A stretch of 64,000 nt of DNA, from NCBI GenBank assembly GCA_023412665.1, contig JAEZCA010000051.1, positions 1-64,000 on the forward strand. The letters run 5' to 3'. A program made the position numbers and the translations under genes. This document shows positions 30,992 to 41,232 of this stretch, in pieces (within the stretch, counting starts at the first letter, position 1; each line of letters starts with the position of its first letter). Source of the stretch: Bacillota bacterium. GTDB taxonomy: Bacteria; Bacillota; Clostridia; Acetivibrionales; DTU013. The notes beneath the pieces are model-generated. The model ran no database searches. It was not told the origin of the DNA and was given only the letters and a program-made list of their open reading frames with translations.

Positions 30992-33278
30992 TTTGCTTAC
31001 CTGCCTTCTCATTCAGTGCTTCATTCAGACGGCTGTCCAGTTCTGAAATTTTCAGAGCATTGCTTGCCTGCAGTGCGGGCTGCTCATTCACAGCTTCCGC
31101 AGACAGTGGGTCAATATCATTTCCGGACTCCTCTGTCAGCCTTCTCATCTTCATTTCGGGGTATTCCTGACGTTCATGGAAATAGCCTCCGAAAACTCTC
31201 ATAAATGCCTTTGCTATCATATCAAGATCTCTCAAAGTAAGATCGCACAAATCCAGCTGACCGTCATCCAGCTTGTCTTTGATTATTTTTCTGATCAGGC
31301 CTTCCATCTTGCCCTCGGTTTTTTCCACCATTGATCTTACAGCGGCCTCGACAGAATCCGCAAGCATTACTACAGCAGCTTCCTTGGTCGAAGGCCTCGG
31401 CCCTTGATACCTGAAATCCTCCTGTTTTATACTGTCGCTCTTGTCACCCTTTTTAGCCTTGTAATAAAAATATGCGGCAAGTGTGGTGCCGTGATGCTGG
31501 CTGATTATATTCCTTACCGCCAGAGGGACCTTGTACTTTTCAGCGATCTCAGCTCCGTCACTGGTGTGGGAGGTTATTACAAGGGTGCTCAGATTAGGCG
31601 TCATCCTGTCATGAGGATTGTCGGAAAGCTGGTTCTCCTTAAAGAAATTGGGGCGCTTTAGCTTCCCTACATCGTGATAATATGCTCCCACCCGTGCAAG
31701 CAATGCATTTCCGCTGATAGCCTCCGATGCAACCTCTGCAAGGTTTCCGACCATAAGGCTGTGATGGTACGTGCCCGGTGCTTCCATCAGCAGCTTCTTC
31801 ATGAGCGGCTGGTTTGGGTTGGCCAGCTCCAGCAGCTTCAGAGGCGTTATGATATTGAAGGTACTCTCAAAGAACGGCAGCATACCTATGGTTAATATCG
31901 TTGAAAGCATGCCGTTGACCGCAACGAGCGCAGCATTGTTTACTATTGTTGTCAGGCTGCTTTTGCTTATCAGTCCTATACATGCAATAACAGTCGCATT
32001 GATGGCTGCAATAACAATGCCGGATGCAGACAGCCTGCTTCTCTGGTTCGCTCCGGTCACAATGAAAGCTGCAATAGTACCGCCTATAATAGCTGTATAT
32101 AAGAATTTCGGATCACCGTTAGTGATAAAGGAAATCGTTAATGAAAGGAGTATGTTTACTACTATTCCAAGACGGAGATCGAGCAGTATTGTTATCAGCA
32201 TCGGTGCGATAAAAACAGGTATCAGCAGAGATCTGTACGGATTGAGCAGCCACGCCGATACAAGTGTAAGCAGTATTATTACACATAACAGTATAGTTTC
32301 CTTTGTTCCATGAACGATTTTGCTGCAGAAATGATGCAGATACAAAATAAGCAAAAAGCTAAGCATCAGCACGACCAGCAGTATTCCTCCTGCAAATGCA
32401 TAGTCAAAGCTGTCGGTCTCCAGAAGATTCAGCTCACGTAAAACCTCCAGCTTGTCCTCGGTGACGATATCGCCGAAGCTGAGGATCCTGGAGCCTTCTG
32501 TTATTATCTGCTTGTTTTCCAGCGCTGTGTTGTATGCCTCGGCCCTGGCCTCGTTGGTCATAGCCTCATCAATAACACTGTTGGGCTTGAGCATAGCGCT
32601 TGCTACGATACTGCCTATGCTTTTGAATTCCTGAGGCAGGTTGCTTAGCTGGAAGGTGCTCTGTACAAAACTCATCTGGGATGCCAGATTTTCCTCTGTT
32701 ACATCCTGTTTCATAACCGAACTGATAAGTTCGCCAGTCAATGTCTGAAATCTATCCAGTTCTTCATCTGTTACCGCACCGACAAGATATTCTGCCTGGT
32801 CTGCAGATAACATTATGCCGTGCTCCTTGAGCCTGAGGCCAAGAACATCTGCAGCCTCTGTACGCTCCTGCTTTAAAAGCTCCTGATATTCTCTGTCGAC
32901 AGAGGTCACGCCTTGTTCCGCTAAACTGCTGAGGACACTTTGTCTTGCAGATCTGATATCATTGAAAAACTCATTGGTGATATTGATGATATCAATAGAT
33001 ACGCTGTCGAGCCTTTCCATAACAGGAGTCACATTATCTGCGGCCTCCTTTGCGAATTTTTCGGTAAGGAGCACATTTTCTATGTCACGGGGCGCAGAAA
33101 TATCGTATTTGGAGCTTTCCCCCAGCTCCAGCCTGTACTTTTTCGGAGCAGCGCTGTTTTCTACAATAACGACCGATATGGCTATGGTTATTATCCCAAT
33201 AAGTACACGCTGGATTGTCCTGCTTTTGAAAAAGGATAAAAACTGTCTTCTTGTTTTCTTTTTATTAACCGCGTTCAA
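30972..33278 (-). CDS. 7TM-HD c-di-AMP phosphodiesterase (PgpH-like)
   Basis: The 768-residue protein has an N-terminal helix (25-43), a large extracellular 7TMR-HDED region (about 45-290), seven transmembrane helices (about 300-490) and a cytosolic HD domain with APGTYHHSLMVGNLAEVAS, GAYYHDVGKLKRPNFF, VITSHTSDGAEIA and ISQHHGTTLAAYF. This is the PgpH architecture, which hydrolyses c-di-AMP in Listeria. The gene starts with TTG 7 nt after GGGGGG. It sits between phoH and ybeY, as in many Firmicutes. Confidence 0.93.
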   Translation of the reverse strand: MNAVNKKKTRRQFLSFFKSRTIQRVLIGIITIAISVVIVENSAAPKKYRLELGESSKYDISAPRDIENVLLTEKFAKEAADNVTPVMERLDSVSIDIINITNEFFNDIRSARQSVLSSLAEQGVTSVDREYQELLKQERTEAADVLGLRLKEHGIMLSADQAEYLVGAVTDEELDRFQTLTGELISSVMKQDVTEENLASQMSFVQSTFQLSNLPQEFKSIGSIVASAMLKPNSVIDEAMTNEARAEAYNTALENKQIITEGSRILSFGDIVTEDKLEVLRELNLLETDSFDYAFAGGILLVVLMLSFLLILYLHHFCSKIVHGTKETILLCVIILLTLVSAWLLNPYRSLLIPVFIAPMLITILLDLRLGIVVNILLSLTISFITNGDPKFLYTAIIGGTIAAFIVTGANQRSRLSASGIVIAAINATVIACIGLISKSSLTTIVNNAALVAVNGMLSTILTIGMLPFFESTFNIITPLKLLELANPNQPLMKKLLMEAPGTYHHSLMVGNLAEVASEAISGNALLARVGAYYHDVGKLKRPNFFKENQLSDNPHDRMTPNLSTLVITSHTSDGAEIAEKYKVPLAVRNIISQHHGTTLAAYFYYKAKKGDKSDSIKQEDFRYQGPRPSTKEAAVVMLADSVEAAVRSMVEKTEGKMEGLIRKIIKDKLDDGQLDLCDLTLRDLDMIAKAFMRVFGGYFHERQEYPEMKMRRLTEESGNDIDPLSAEAVNEQPALQASNALKISELDSRLNEALNEKAGKQNEKQQA

Positions 33279-33338
33279 AGCTCAGCCCCCCATCAAAGAG
33301 AATACAGTTTCAACAATACCGGGTCGGATAATGCGGTT

Positions 33339-34304
33339 TCAGCCCTTATGTGAATCAAACCGTTCGTATGCCTTAATGATCCTCTGGACAAGCTCATGCC
33401 TCACAACATCTTTCTCGGACAAATATACAAACTCCAGACCTTCCACATCCTTCAGGATCTTCGTTACCTCCCTGAGACCCGATTTCTTGTCGCCCGGCAG
33501 GTCGATCTGTGTAATGTCGCCGGTAACGACAGCCTTGGAGCCAAAGCCGATGCGCGTCAGAAACATTTTCATCTGTTCCGGAGTGGTGTTCTGTGCCTCA
33601 TCAAGTATTATAAAGGAATCGTCCAGCGTACGGCCCCTCATATATGCAAGGGGAGCTATTTCTATAGACCCTTTCTCCAGGTATTTCTGATATGTCTCAG
33701 CTCCCATGATCTCATACAAAGCGTCATACAGCGGTCTCAGATAAGGATCCACCTTGTTCTGCATATCGCCTGGCAAAAATCCCAGCTTTTCTCCCGCCTC
33801 CACTGCCGGCCGTGTCAATATTATCCTACTGACCTGCTTGTCCCTGAATGCAGTCACCGCCATTGCCACAGCCAGAAATGTCTTTCCGGTGCCGGCAGGT
33901 CCGATCCCGAAAACAACAGTGTTTTCCTTTATGGCATTGACATACCTTTTCTGTCCGTGGGTCTTTGATTTTATCTGCCGGCCTCTTGCCGTCAGGCAAA
34001 TATAGTCGCCCGGGTATTCCCTTATCTTGTCCATTTTCCCGTCTGCCGCCAGGTCAACAAGATAGCTCACATTCTGCCTTGTAATATCCTCTCCGAGTGC
34101 AATGATGGAAATTAGCTTTTCCATAACAGCGGATGCCTTTTCCACATCTTCCTTACTTCCCGTAATCTTGATTTCGGTATCCCTTGACACCAGCTTCACA
34201 TTCAGTCCATCCTCGATTATCCTTGCATTTTCATCAAAATGTCCGAACAAGTGTATCAAATGCTCTATTTTTTCAAATTCAACAGTCTTCTCAATATTGT
34301 CCAA
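33339..34304 (-). CDS. phoH: PhoH-like ATPase
   Basis: The 321-residue protein has a KH-like N-terminal part (about 30-95), the Walker A GPAGTGKTFLA, Walker B SFIILDEAQNTTPEQMKMFLTR and VVTGDITQIDLP. The exact RNA-related function of PhoH is not settled. The start is a TTG 7 nt after GGAGG; it lies directly at the yqfD stop, indicating coupling. Confidence 0.93.
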   Translation of the reverse strand: MDNIEKTVEFEKIEHLIHLFGHFDENARIIEDGLNVKLVSRDTEIKITGSKEDVEKASAVMEKLISIIALGEDITRQNVSYLVDLAADGKMDKIREYPGDYICLTARGRQIKSKTHGQKRYVNAIKENTVVFGIGPAGTGKTFLAVAMAVTAFRDKQVSRIILTRPAVEAGEKLGFLPGDMQNKVDPYLRPLYDALYEIMGAETYQKYLEKGSIEIAPLAYMRGRTLDDSFIILDEAQNTTPEQMKMFLTRIGFGSKAVVTGDITQIDLPGDKKSGLREVTKILKDVEGLEFVYLSEKDVVRHELVQRIIKAYERFDSHKG

Positions 34305-35504
34305 TCAATTTCCTCCAATCCGTTTGGACGTACCTATATCTTCAATACATTCAAGAGTCACTCTTGCTGTAATATTTCCATCCTGCTCAATAAAGTTCTC
34401 TGTTTTTCCGACTATCCGCGCTTCATCAGGCACCTGCGCGAGTGCTTTGTTATAAGCCTGCCCCGCCGCTTCCTTCTTTGCGTCCTCCCTGCTGACGTAT
34501 GCCTGAACAACTCTTTCTTCTATATACTGAATAGTGATCCATTCTGCGGGGAAAACCAAATCTTCGCCGATCGAAAGCTTTTTTTGGGTTCTGGAAACGG
34601 AATATTCCTGGAATTTGTTCTTCTTGCGAAAAAGGTCGATTTCCTTCGAGAACATCACCAATGAATTGTCCGTTATCACTCGGCCGGTCCTGAGCCTCTC
34701 GGTCTTGTCAAGTACGACCGGCGCCTCAGCTTCGTACCATGTCCGCGCCTCTGCCGATCCCATTGCATGCACCTGCTTGAATTGATTCTCTGCGCCTTTT
34801 ATGGGAATGCTTCCGGATATCAGCACCTGCCCTTTTTTAACAGTATCCCCCTGTCCGACCGCTTCAATGCCCTCCTTGGCAATAATCCGACTGATAATTC
34901 CATCCTTGCTGGCAATGATATCACACGGTATGTCCCTGGGGACGATTTCAGGCACATTAATTCTTTCCCTTAAATCCACCCTGACCTTGGTTCCGCGTAT
35001 GTCTATGCTTATCCAGGCCAGCTTTTCCAGCCGGAGCATCATACCTGTGACAGCACTGTGTGCATCTATACGGTATTTGAATACTCCCGTCCTGATGCCG
35101 TTGTCCGCCAGCGCTTCTTCTATCAACTCCTGTTTAAGCTCCTTGTTCCCTGTTATCTCGATGCTCCATATAAAGGACGCAAGGAAATTGATCAATATCA
35201 AAAATAAAACAGCTCCCGCAAAAAAGGCCTTCCGTCTGCGGTATTTATTGAGAACAAACGGAAGCCCCGTTTTTTTCAACAGTCTTACCCTGCATCCCGA
35301 TTTTTTTGCTACAGGCCTTATGAGCCGGAAGACCTTGACAGTCATCCTCATTGTAGCCAGATACTGCTTTTGGATTCTGACGTCCCACAGGTGTATACGG
35401 CGTTTTGCGCATATATTGATAAACTTTTCTAAAAAATAGCCTTCAACAATAATAATAACATATCCGCGCAGATAATTCCACAATCCGAACAACAAGAGCT
35501 TCAC
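34305..35504 (-). CDS. yqfD: Sporulation protein YqfD
   Basis: The 399-residue membrane-anchored protein matches the SpoIV-associated YqfD family. It has N-terminal LWNYLRGYVIIIVEGYFLEKFINI, a basic KYRRRKAFFAG followed by the transmembrane helix (about 93-113), then an extracytoplasmic region of beta-rich repeats with VVKKGQVLISGS-like segments. The start is GTG overlapping the yqfC stop (GTGA). YqfC, YqfD and PhoH-like genes form a conserved sporulation neighbourhood. Confidence 0.88.
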   Translation of the reverse strand: MKLLLFGLWNYLRGYVIIIVEGYFLEKFINICAKRRIHLWDVRIQKQYLATMRMTVKVFRLIRPVAKKSGCRVRLLKKTGLPFVLNKYRRRKAFFAGAVLFLILINFLASFIWSIEITGNKELKQELIEEALADNGIRTGVFKYRIDAHSAVTGMMLRLEKLAWISIDIRGTKVRVDLRERINVPEIVPRDIPCDIIASKDGIISRIIAKEGIEAVGQGDTVKKGQVLISGSIPIKGAENQFKQVHAMGSAEARTWYEAEAPVVLDKTERLRTGRVITDNSLVMFSKEIDLFRKKNKFQEYSVSRTQKKLSIGEDLVFPAEWITIQYIEERVVQAYVSREDAKKEAAGQAYNKALAQVPDEARIVGKTENFIEQDGNITARVTLECIEDIGTSKRIGGN

Positions 35505-35842
35505 CCCGCACTGACAAATTCCAGAGTATGAATCGTACCGGAAATAATAATATCTTCAGATGTTATTTCTCTGATAAGAAGCCCGGTCCCAATAATTCTG
35601 ATAATGCCGGAGCCCGTGTTGATCCTCAGACGGTCAGAGGCATATTCGACGACTCCCTTGTAATTTTCTACCATTATGTCGCAGTTTCCGACCATGGTCA
35701 GCTTGGGTCGGTCCATAACCAATTCTTTGGGGAGCTCCAGCATTTCGGCAAATCGTTCCTTTGCTCCCTTCCTGATGATTTTTTCCTTGTCTTCTTTTTT
35801 GATAACCCTTTCTTTTTTCCTTCCGTCGCTTTTCCCGGCCAT
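35501..35842 (-). CDS. yqfC: Sporulation protein YqfC
   Basis: The 113-residue protein has an N-terminal lysine-rich region (KKERVIKKEDKEKIIRKG), then LPKELVMDRPKLTMVGNCDIMVENYKGV and DRLRINTGSGIIRIIG, as in the YqfC family, a small protein induced in the mother cell during sporulation. The start at 35842 follows GGAG by 9 nt and lies one base after the pdaA stop; an ATG three codons earlier is possible. It overlaps yqfD. Confidence 0.86.
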   Translation of the reverse strand: MAGKSDGRKKERVIKKEDKEKIIRKGAKERFAEMLELPKELVMDRPKLTMVGNCDIMVENYKGVVEYASDRLRINTGSGIIRIIGTGLLIREITSEDIIISGTIHTLEFVSAG

Positions 35843-35843
35843 A

Positions 35844-36857
35844 TTACTCATCTCCAGCCTTCGCAGGCGGTAGCAGTTCCTGCGGGTCACCTATGGAATA
35901 TCCTTTTTCACGCGCCCCTTTTATGATACTGTCCAGAGCCTGGGCATTATCTTTAGAAACAGCATGAAGCAGCAGGACAGCTCCGCCGTGTAGATTTCGC
36001 ATTACAATATCATATGCGTATTGAGCCCCTCTGCTCCTGTCACGATACCAATCATCATATGCAAAGCTCCAGAACAGGTTGCAATATCCAAGCCTTTGAG
36101 TCAATGCCAGCGTCCTTTCGCTGTACTCTCCCTTGGGCGGTCGCAGGAACCGCATGCTTTCACCAAACTTCTCCCTGAATGCCCTGTCCAGGCCCAGAAC
36201 CTCTTCCTCAAGGTGCATGTCATCTAGTTCGGGAAGACTTGGATGGTGTATCGTATGGTTACCAACTATATGTCCTTCCTCTACCATCCTTCGTACGAGG
36301 TCCTGGTGTTCCTTCAGATATGGTCCGGTTATGAAAAATGCAGCCTTTACGTCGTTTGCAGCCAGCGTATCCAATATCAATGGCGTATAGCCGTTTTCAT
36401 ATCCCTCGTCAAATGTGAGATAAATAACATTTTTTTCGGTGTCTCCAAGCCACATACCGCCATATTTTCGAAGAAGCTCAGGAGCTCCCGGATCGGCAGC
36501 AGGCGCTTTATTTTCCGATCTCCTTGATATTCCCCATCTCAACAGCTTATTGCTCAGCTCTCCGCCGACAGAACCTGCATCCGCGACAGTCCTTTCCCCG
36601 CCTTCATCCTCCGGCCTCCAGCTCTCACTGGTTTTTTCACCGTCTGCCTCCTCATTCTCGGAGAGTCTTCCGCTTATCTCCACATCCAGATCAAGATCGC
36701 TGAACCTGCTTGCATATACCCCTCCAAGATCACTAAGAGAAGTATTGATGCTGCTTGCTGATGAACACCCGCATATCATGCATATCATACATAATATAAA
36801 AGAAAACATTACCACACTGCTGACTATTCGGTCTGTATGCTTTATATAGAGCTTCAT
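35844..36857 (-). CDS. Delta-lactam-biosynthetic de-N-acetylase (PdaA-like)
   Basis: The 337-residue protein has a lipoprotein-like N-terminus (hydrophobic helix ending ICGCSS), a low-complexity linker (about 30-120) and a NodB deacetylase domain with VIYLTFDEGYENGYT, the metal histidines of VGNHTIHHPSLPEL and RFLRPPKGEYSERT. The TFDEGYENGY form is typical of PdaA, which makes muramic-delta-lactam in spore cortex. The long linker is unusual. GGAGG lies 9 nt before the ATG. It is next to yqfC/yqfD. Confidence 0.88.
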   Translation of the reverse strand: MKLYIKHTDRIVSSVVMFSFILCMICMICGCSSASSINTSLSDLGGVYASRFSDLDLDVEISGRLSENEEADGEKTSESWRPEDEGGERTVADAGSVGGELSNKLLRWGISRRSENKAPAADPGAPELLRKYGGMWLGDTEKNVIYLTFDEGYENGYTPLILDTLAANDVKAAFFITGPYLKEHQDLVRRMVEEGHIVGNHTIHHPSLPELDDMHLEEEVLGLDRAFREKFGESMRFLRPPKGEYSERTLALTQRLGYCNLFWSFAYDDWYRDRSRGAQYAYDIVMRNLHGGAVLLLHAVSKDNAQALDSIIKGAREKGYSIGDPQELLPPAKAGDE

Positions 36858-37013
36858 AGCGGCTGACCTCCGGACAAAATAGTAAAAAAGCCCGGCTTGT
36901 ATGCCAACCGTTCGATGGTATTCAAGTCACAGGCTGTTTAACACGGCGATTTATCGCCTCTATACTATTTGTATTGTGGAGGACAGAAAATATACCCATT
37001 TTTTGATTGGGCG

Positions 37014-37709
37014 TCACTCGACAGGGGTCAGAAGATCCGTCTTGATAGATGTGCCGTCATTTATGAATTTACCGATAATTATCTCATCATTTTTCTTAAT
37101 GCTTACTTTAAGCTGTTCTTCCTCAAGATACTCCACTACTCCGCCCATCAATGTAAGCGACCGTTCCAGGTCATCGGGATCAGCAATGGCTTTTATTACA
37201 AAGGGCGCCTTGAACTGCTTTCCGTTGATAATGACATACTGTCCGGCATCGCGTATCTCTGTCATGGCAACTACTCTCTCATCATTTATCGAAATGGCTT
37301 GGGCGCCGCTTGCCCTTAATTCGTTTACTACATTGAGTATGTCATAGTCCATTACATGTATGAATTCATTATTATCAAGGGTCACAACAATGCCCGCTCC
37401 CTTCACCGTTTCAAGGCCGGCAAATATCCTTGCCTTTTTAAGGTTGTTCTGTATCTGCTGCACCGCCTCGCTGTCACCGGCCTTGACATTGGCGTAGGTC
37501 TGGTTCTCCTCTTCAAGCTTCACAAGTCTGTCCTGAAGCTCGTTTTTCTGATTCTGCAGTTTGATCAGATCCTCTTTTAATTCTTCGACCCTCTTATTTT
37601 CCAGGCTCGACATACTCTGGTTGTAATTGACGCTTTTATACTGTAAAGAAAGCATAATCCCAAGCAGAATGCACACTACCATCATTGCTATATTACGAGC
37701 AATCTTCAT
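37014..37709 (-). CDS. DUF881 family protein (first copy)
   Basis: The 231-residue protein has an N-terminal transmembrane helix (about 8-24), a coiled-coil segment (about 38-72, ELKEDLIKLQNQKNELQDRL) and a DUF881 domain with GAGIVVTLDNNEF, LNVVNELRASGAQAISINDERV and VINGKQFKAPFVIKAIADP. It overlaps the second DUF881 gene by 4 nt. Such proteins lie near division and sporulation genes in Firmicutes; the function is unknown. Confidence 0.88.
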   Translation of the reverse strand: MKIARNIAMMVVCILLGIMLSLQYKSVNYNQSMSSLENKRVEELKEDLIKLQNQKNELQDRLVKLEEENQTYANVKAGDSEAVQQIQNNLKKARIFAGLETVKGAGIVVTLDNNEFIHVMDYDILNVVNELRASGAQAISINDERVVAMTEIRDAGQYVIINGKQFKAPFVIKAIADPDDLERSLTLMGGVVEYLEEEQLKVSIKKNDEIIIGKFINDGTSIKTDLLTPVE

Positions 37710-38431
37710 TTTGTATATACCTCCAGTCCCGAAATATGCCTGTCCAGATTATCAACACCACTGAACCTGGCTATCTCAATCTCCTTGGATTTGTTGATTT
37801 CGACTCTGATGTTGAAATCTATCAATTCAGCTATTTTACTGCTTGTGCTTATACTTTCAAACAAAACATCAGGATCTCCGATGGCCTCTATATAATACGG
37901 GACAGGATGCCTGTTGCCGTTTATAAGTATCGTCGGGCCGGCACATACCTGCTCGCTCATTGGCACCAGTCTTTCGCCGTTAACGGCAATAGCCTGCGCT
38001 CCTGCTATTTTCAGGTCATTCAGTATGGTCTTGACATCATAATCATGGATTATCAGCCATTTTAGCGGTGTGTCCGGCCTGCGTACGGGAGCGTCATCCA
38101 GCTTTATTGTTATACCAGGCCCTTTTACATCAACAAGACCTGTGTTCAGCTTGATCATTTCCCATTCCTCAGCAAGGCGGTCATCATTTTGCATGGAAAT
38201 ATACTCTCTGACTATATCATTTTGCATGACAACATTCTCATCTATAGCAGACTTCAGCTGCTCTGTCTCCTGTGTCAGCTCCGCGATCTGAGCCTTCAGC
38301 ACATCGACGCTGAGCTTGTCGGAGGCGTTCACCTTTTTGGAATTCAAAGAACTTTTAATCTGTATGGAAATTATGATCCCAAATATAATGAACACTATCA
38401 TTAAAATAAAGCGGCTGCCTGGCTTATTCAT
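37706..38431 (-). CDS. DUF881 family protein (second copy)
   Basis: The 241-residue paralogue has the same order as its neighbour: helix (about 7-25), coiled coil (about 38-66) and DUF881 with GPGITIKLDDAP, LNDLKIAGAQAIAVNGERLVPMS and ILINGNRHPVPYYIEAIGDPD. Identity between the two copies is moderate, so the duplication is old. It is the first gene of the pair. Confidence 0.88.
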   Translation of the reverse strand: MNKPGSRFILMIVFIIFGIIISIQIKSSLNSKKVNASDKLSVDVLKAQIAELTQETEQLKSAIDENVVMQNDIVREYISMQNDDRLAEEWEMIKLNTGLVDVKGPGITIKLDDAPVRRPDTPLKWLIIHDYDVKTILNDLKIAGAQAIAVNGERLVPMSEQVCAGPTILINGNRHPVPYYIEAIGDPDVLFESISTSSKIAELIDFNIRVEINKSKEIEIARFSGVDNLDRHISGLEVYTK

Positions 38432-38562
38432 ATCTACTCCAACTCATTCAACTTAAATGCAAATCGGTACCCGGGACATCTTTCGCCTCGTTATACTATT
38501 TAATTATATCAAGTTGAATCAATATAGTAAACCTTATAGACATCCGCATGTCGTTTTCTATG

Positions 38563-38592
38563 TAAATAAAAAGGGTATATCGCTATACCCTG
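38563..38592 (-). terminator. Terminator after the nucleotidyltransferase-PMM fusion
   Basis: On the minus strand AGGGTATA (38584-38591) and TATACCCT (38572-38579) form a stem with a GCGA loop, followed by TTTTATTT. It lies 26 bp past the stop codon. Confidence 0.88.
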
Positions 38593-38617
38593 GGTTTCAT
38601 GCCTTTATGACGGTTGT

Positions 38618-41062
38618 TCAGCTGCGGCTTATTTCCCGTATCTTTCTGACATAGATATTAGTCAGTTCCTCAGCAAATTCTTCACTGGCGCCCTCTCCGA
38701 TCACTCTGCACAAGGGTCTTTCCGAATCCGGCAGCACCAGTACCCATCCTCTTTCGTCATAGACCTTGACACCCTCCAATGTATCCATTCTGCTGCCGCT
38801 ATGTTCCTGTATGAGCTTTCTTATCACTTTCCCTTTTTTATCCCAGCTGCATTCCACCTCCTGCCTTCGCATATGGATCTCCGGCAGCATTCCAACTATA
38901 TCATGGAGGCTTGAGCCATTGACATTCAAAAAGTCCAGCACCTTTACAAGACCAGCAACCGCGTCAAAATGCATCGAGAACTGTTCAAGAAGCTCTTCCT
39001 TCGCATCCCTGCCAAGCAATCTGCCCATTATATCACTCGCTGAGGTTTTTGTCCTGACCACATTTCCATGATACTTATCTGCCATCGTATCTATTGCCTG
39101 GCTTGCTGAAACCGGAACTACCACGGTACCCCCGCTGAGTTTTCGAAAAAGGATCAATGAGATCAGCGCGATGAACACATCTTCAGTCAGGAGCTTTCCT
39201 GTGGAATCGACCAACAGCATTTTCTCGCATGAATCCTCTATTGATACGCCAAGGTCAAAGCCATTGCTTTTAACATATCTGCAGAAATGCCCCATATCGG
39301 GAAGTCCTTCCGGCAATTCTCTTCCTATCCCTATACATTTTACACTGCAGCCCAATTCGGTCAGCAGATCCCTGACAACATCCGTTACCAGTGCTGAGCT
39401 TTCATTGAGCAATATATTGAAATCAAGTCTGTTTGATTTCATTTCATTAATTACATTTTTTATATAAATATCCTGGAAACCCTTTATCTCCGTAACTCCT
39501 TTAAGACAATCGCCTTCGCATCTGGCGAAGTCGTCACGCACAAACACATTTTCGATCTTTTTTTCGATAGCTCTGTTTATACTGCTGCCTGTTTTATCGA
39601 TAAAATCAAGGGTGAGCCTTTGGCTCCCGCGATTGCAGGCACCTGCATATATCCCTCCGTCCAGCTTGTAGAATCTGACCGCTGATCTCATGGATGGAAG
39701 CAGCAAAGCATTATAATCATTCACATGAACACCCGAGGACATTAACCCTGAAACAAGCGCATTCTTTATCATCGCCGATGATGCAGACCCATCACAGCCC
39801 ACGCCGATGATCCCCCTGTTTTTTATTACTGCTCCGAACGAAGCTCCAAGCTTTGCTGCAAATTCGGGAGTCATATCTATATTTACCGTGCCTGACACTC
39901 CTCTGTTTCCAAATAGCTGCCTTCCTGCGCCTGAGCCCCACACAATATTCGACTCGACCTCCAAACCCTGTCCTACCGATTTACCGGGCCATATTTTTAC
40001 ATCCGGCCTGATTATTGTTCGTTCGCCAATTTTTGAATTTTCTCCGACGACAGCGTTTTCGAATGTGGACACCCCGGACCCCAAATGTGCCCGGCTGCAT
40101 ATTATGCTGCCTCTGAGCTGCACATTACTGCCTATGTTTGAGTTTCTCCAAATCACACTTCTTTTGATGCTGCTTCTTTGCGCTATTGATGTATTATCAC
40201 CTATTATCGAATAGCCTCCGATAATAGATCCGTCCCTTATACGGCATCCCGACCCAATTACACATGGAGCCTCAAGTCTGACATTCTTATCTATTGATGT
40301 GTCCTGCCCTATCCATATACCCTCTGCGATTTCCTTTCCCGGTATTTCCGCCTTGACCTTTCTGTCGAGAGCGTCAAAGTTAGCCTGAATGTAAGCATTT
40401 ATATCACCGATATCGCACCAGTAATCCTCCGCAACATAGCCAAACATCCTTTTATTATCACGCAGAAGTATCGGAAACAGATCCCTGCTGAAGTCAAAAA
40501 CCATGTTTGCTTCGTAATACTTGAATATTTCCGGCGAAAGTATATATATTCCGGTATTCACGGTATCACTTATAACCTCTCCCCAGCCCGGCTTTTCAAG
40601 AAAGCGGATTATCCTGCCGTCACTGTCCGTGACTACCACACCGTACTCCAAAGGTATATCCACCCTTTTGAGGACAAGCGTTGCCATTGATTCCCTCTCC
40701 ATATGAAATTGGACAGCTTTGGTGATATCTATGTCCGTGAGTGCATCTCCGCTTATTACCATAAATGTATCATCAAGAAAGCTTTCCGCATTCCTGACAC
40801 TTCCGGCCGTCCCAAGCGGCTTATTTTCGATGTAATACCTCATTTTAACGCCGCTGAGCCCGCCGTCTCCAAAATGTTCGCTGATAGTGTCAGGCAGATA
40901 TTGTAATGTCACAGCAATATCATATATGCCATGGCTCTTAAGCAAACTTGTGATGTGCTCCATAACAGGCTTACCAGCCACAGGCACCAAGGGTTTGGGC
41001 CTGTTGCATGTAAGGGGCCTTAGTCTCGTACCTTCACCACCAGCCATGATCACTGCCTTCAT
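38618..41062 (-). CDS. Sugar-1-phosphate nucleotidyltransferase fused to a degenerate phosphomannomutase domain
   Basis: The 814-residue protein has three parts. Residues 1-235 are a nucleotidyltransferase with the signature MAGGEGTRLRPLTCNRPKPL and the metal aspartate in VISGDALTD. Residues about 250-370 are a left-handed beta-helix of hexapeptide repeats. Residues about 385-800 align with phosphohexomutase in order (VGCDGSASSAMIKNALVSGL, KLDGGIYAG), but the catalytic serine loop, the Asp metal loop and the sugar-binding loop are replaced. The first domain probably makes GDP-mannose or a related sugar nucleotide; the last is likely structural or regulatory. Confidence 0.9.
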   Translation of the reverse strand: MKAVIMAGGEGTRLRPLTCNRPKPLVPVAGKPVMEHITSLLKSHGIYDIAVTLQYLPDTISEHFGDGGLSGVKMRYYIENKPLGTAGSVRNAESFLDDTFMVISGDALTDIDITKAVQFHMERESMATLVLKRVDIPLEYGVVVTDSDGRIIRFLEKPGWGEVISDTVNTGIYILSPEIFKYYEANMVFDFSRDLFPILLRDNKRMFGYVAEDYWCDIGDINAYIQANFDALDRKVKAEIPGKEIAEGIWIGQDTSIDKNVRLEAPCVIGSGCRIRDGSIIGGYSIIGDNTSIAQRSSIKRSVIWRNSNIGSNVQLRGSIICSRAHLGSGVSTFENAVVGENSKIGERTIIRPDVKIWPGKSVGQGLEVESNIVWGSGAGRQLFGNRGVSGTVNIDMTPEFAAKLGASFGAVIKNRGIIGVGCDGSASSAMIKNALVSGLMSSGVHVNDYNALLLPSMRSAVRFYKLDGGIYAGACNRGSQRLTLDFIDKTGSSINRAIEKKIENVFVRDDFARCEGDCLKGVTEIKGFQDIYIKNVINEMKSNRLDFNILLNESSALVTDVVRDLLTELGCSVKCIGIGRELPEGLPDMGHFCRYVKSNGFDLGVSIEDSCEKMLLVDSTGKLLTEDVFIALISLILFRKLSGGTVVVPVSASQAIDTMADKYHGNVVRTKTSASDIMGRLLGRDAKEELLEQFSMHFDAVAGLVKVLDFLNVNGSSLHDIVGMLPEIHMRRQEVECSWDKKGKVIRKLIQEHSGSRMDTLEGVKVYDERGWVLVLPDSERPLCRVIGEGASEEFAEELTNIYVRKIREISRS

Positions 41063-41232
41063 ATTCTTATGTCTCCTTATTGATCATTGATTGAACTATT
41101 CATTCATTATTTTAGGCAGTAACACAAAAAAAATTCTGAAAAATCTGGGAGATGAATTTTCTTTCTTAAATATGTATATGCTTTTAGGTGTAAAAAAATA
41201 TCGCAATTAATCGTCTGGAGGGTATATTAAAA

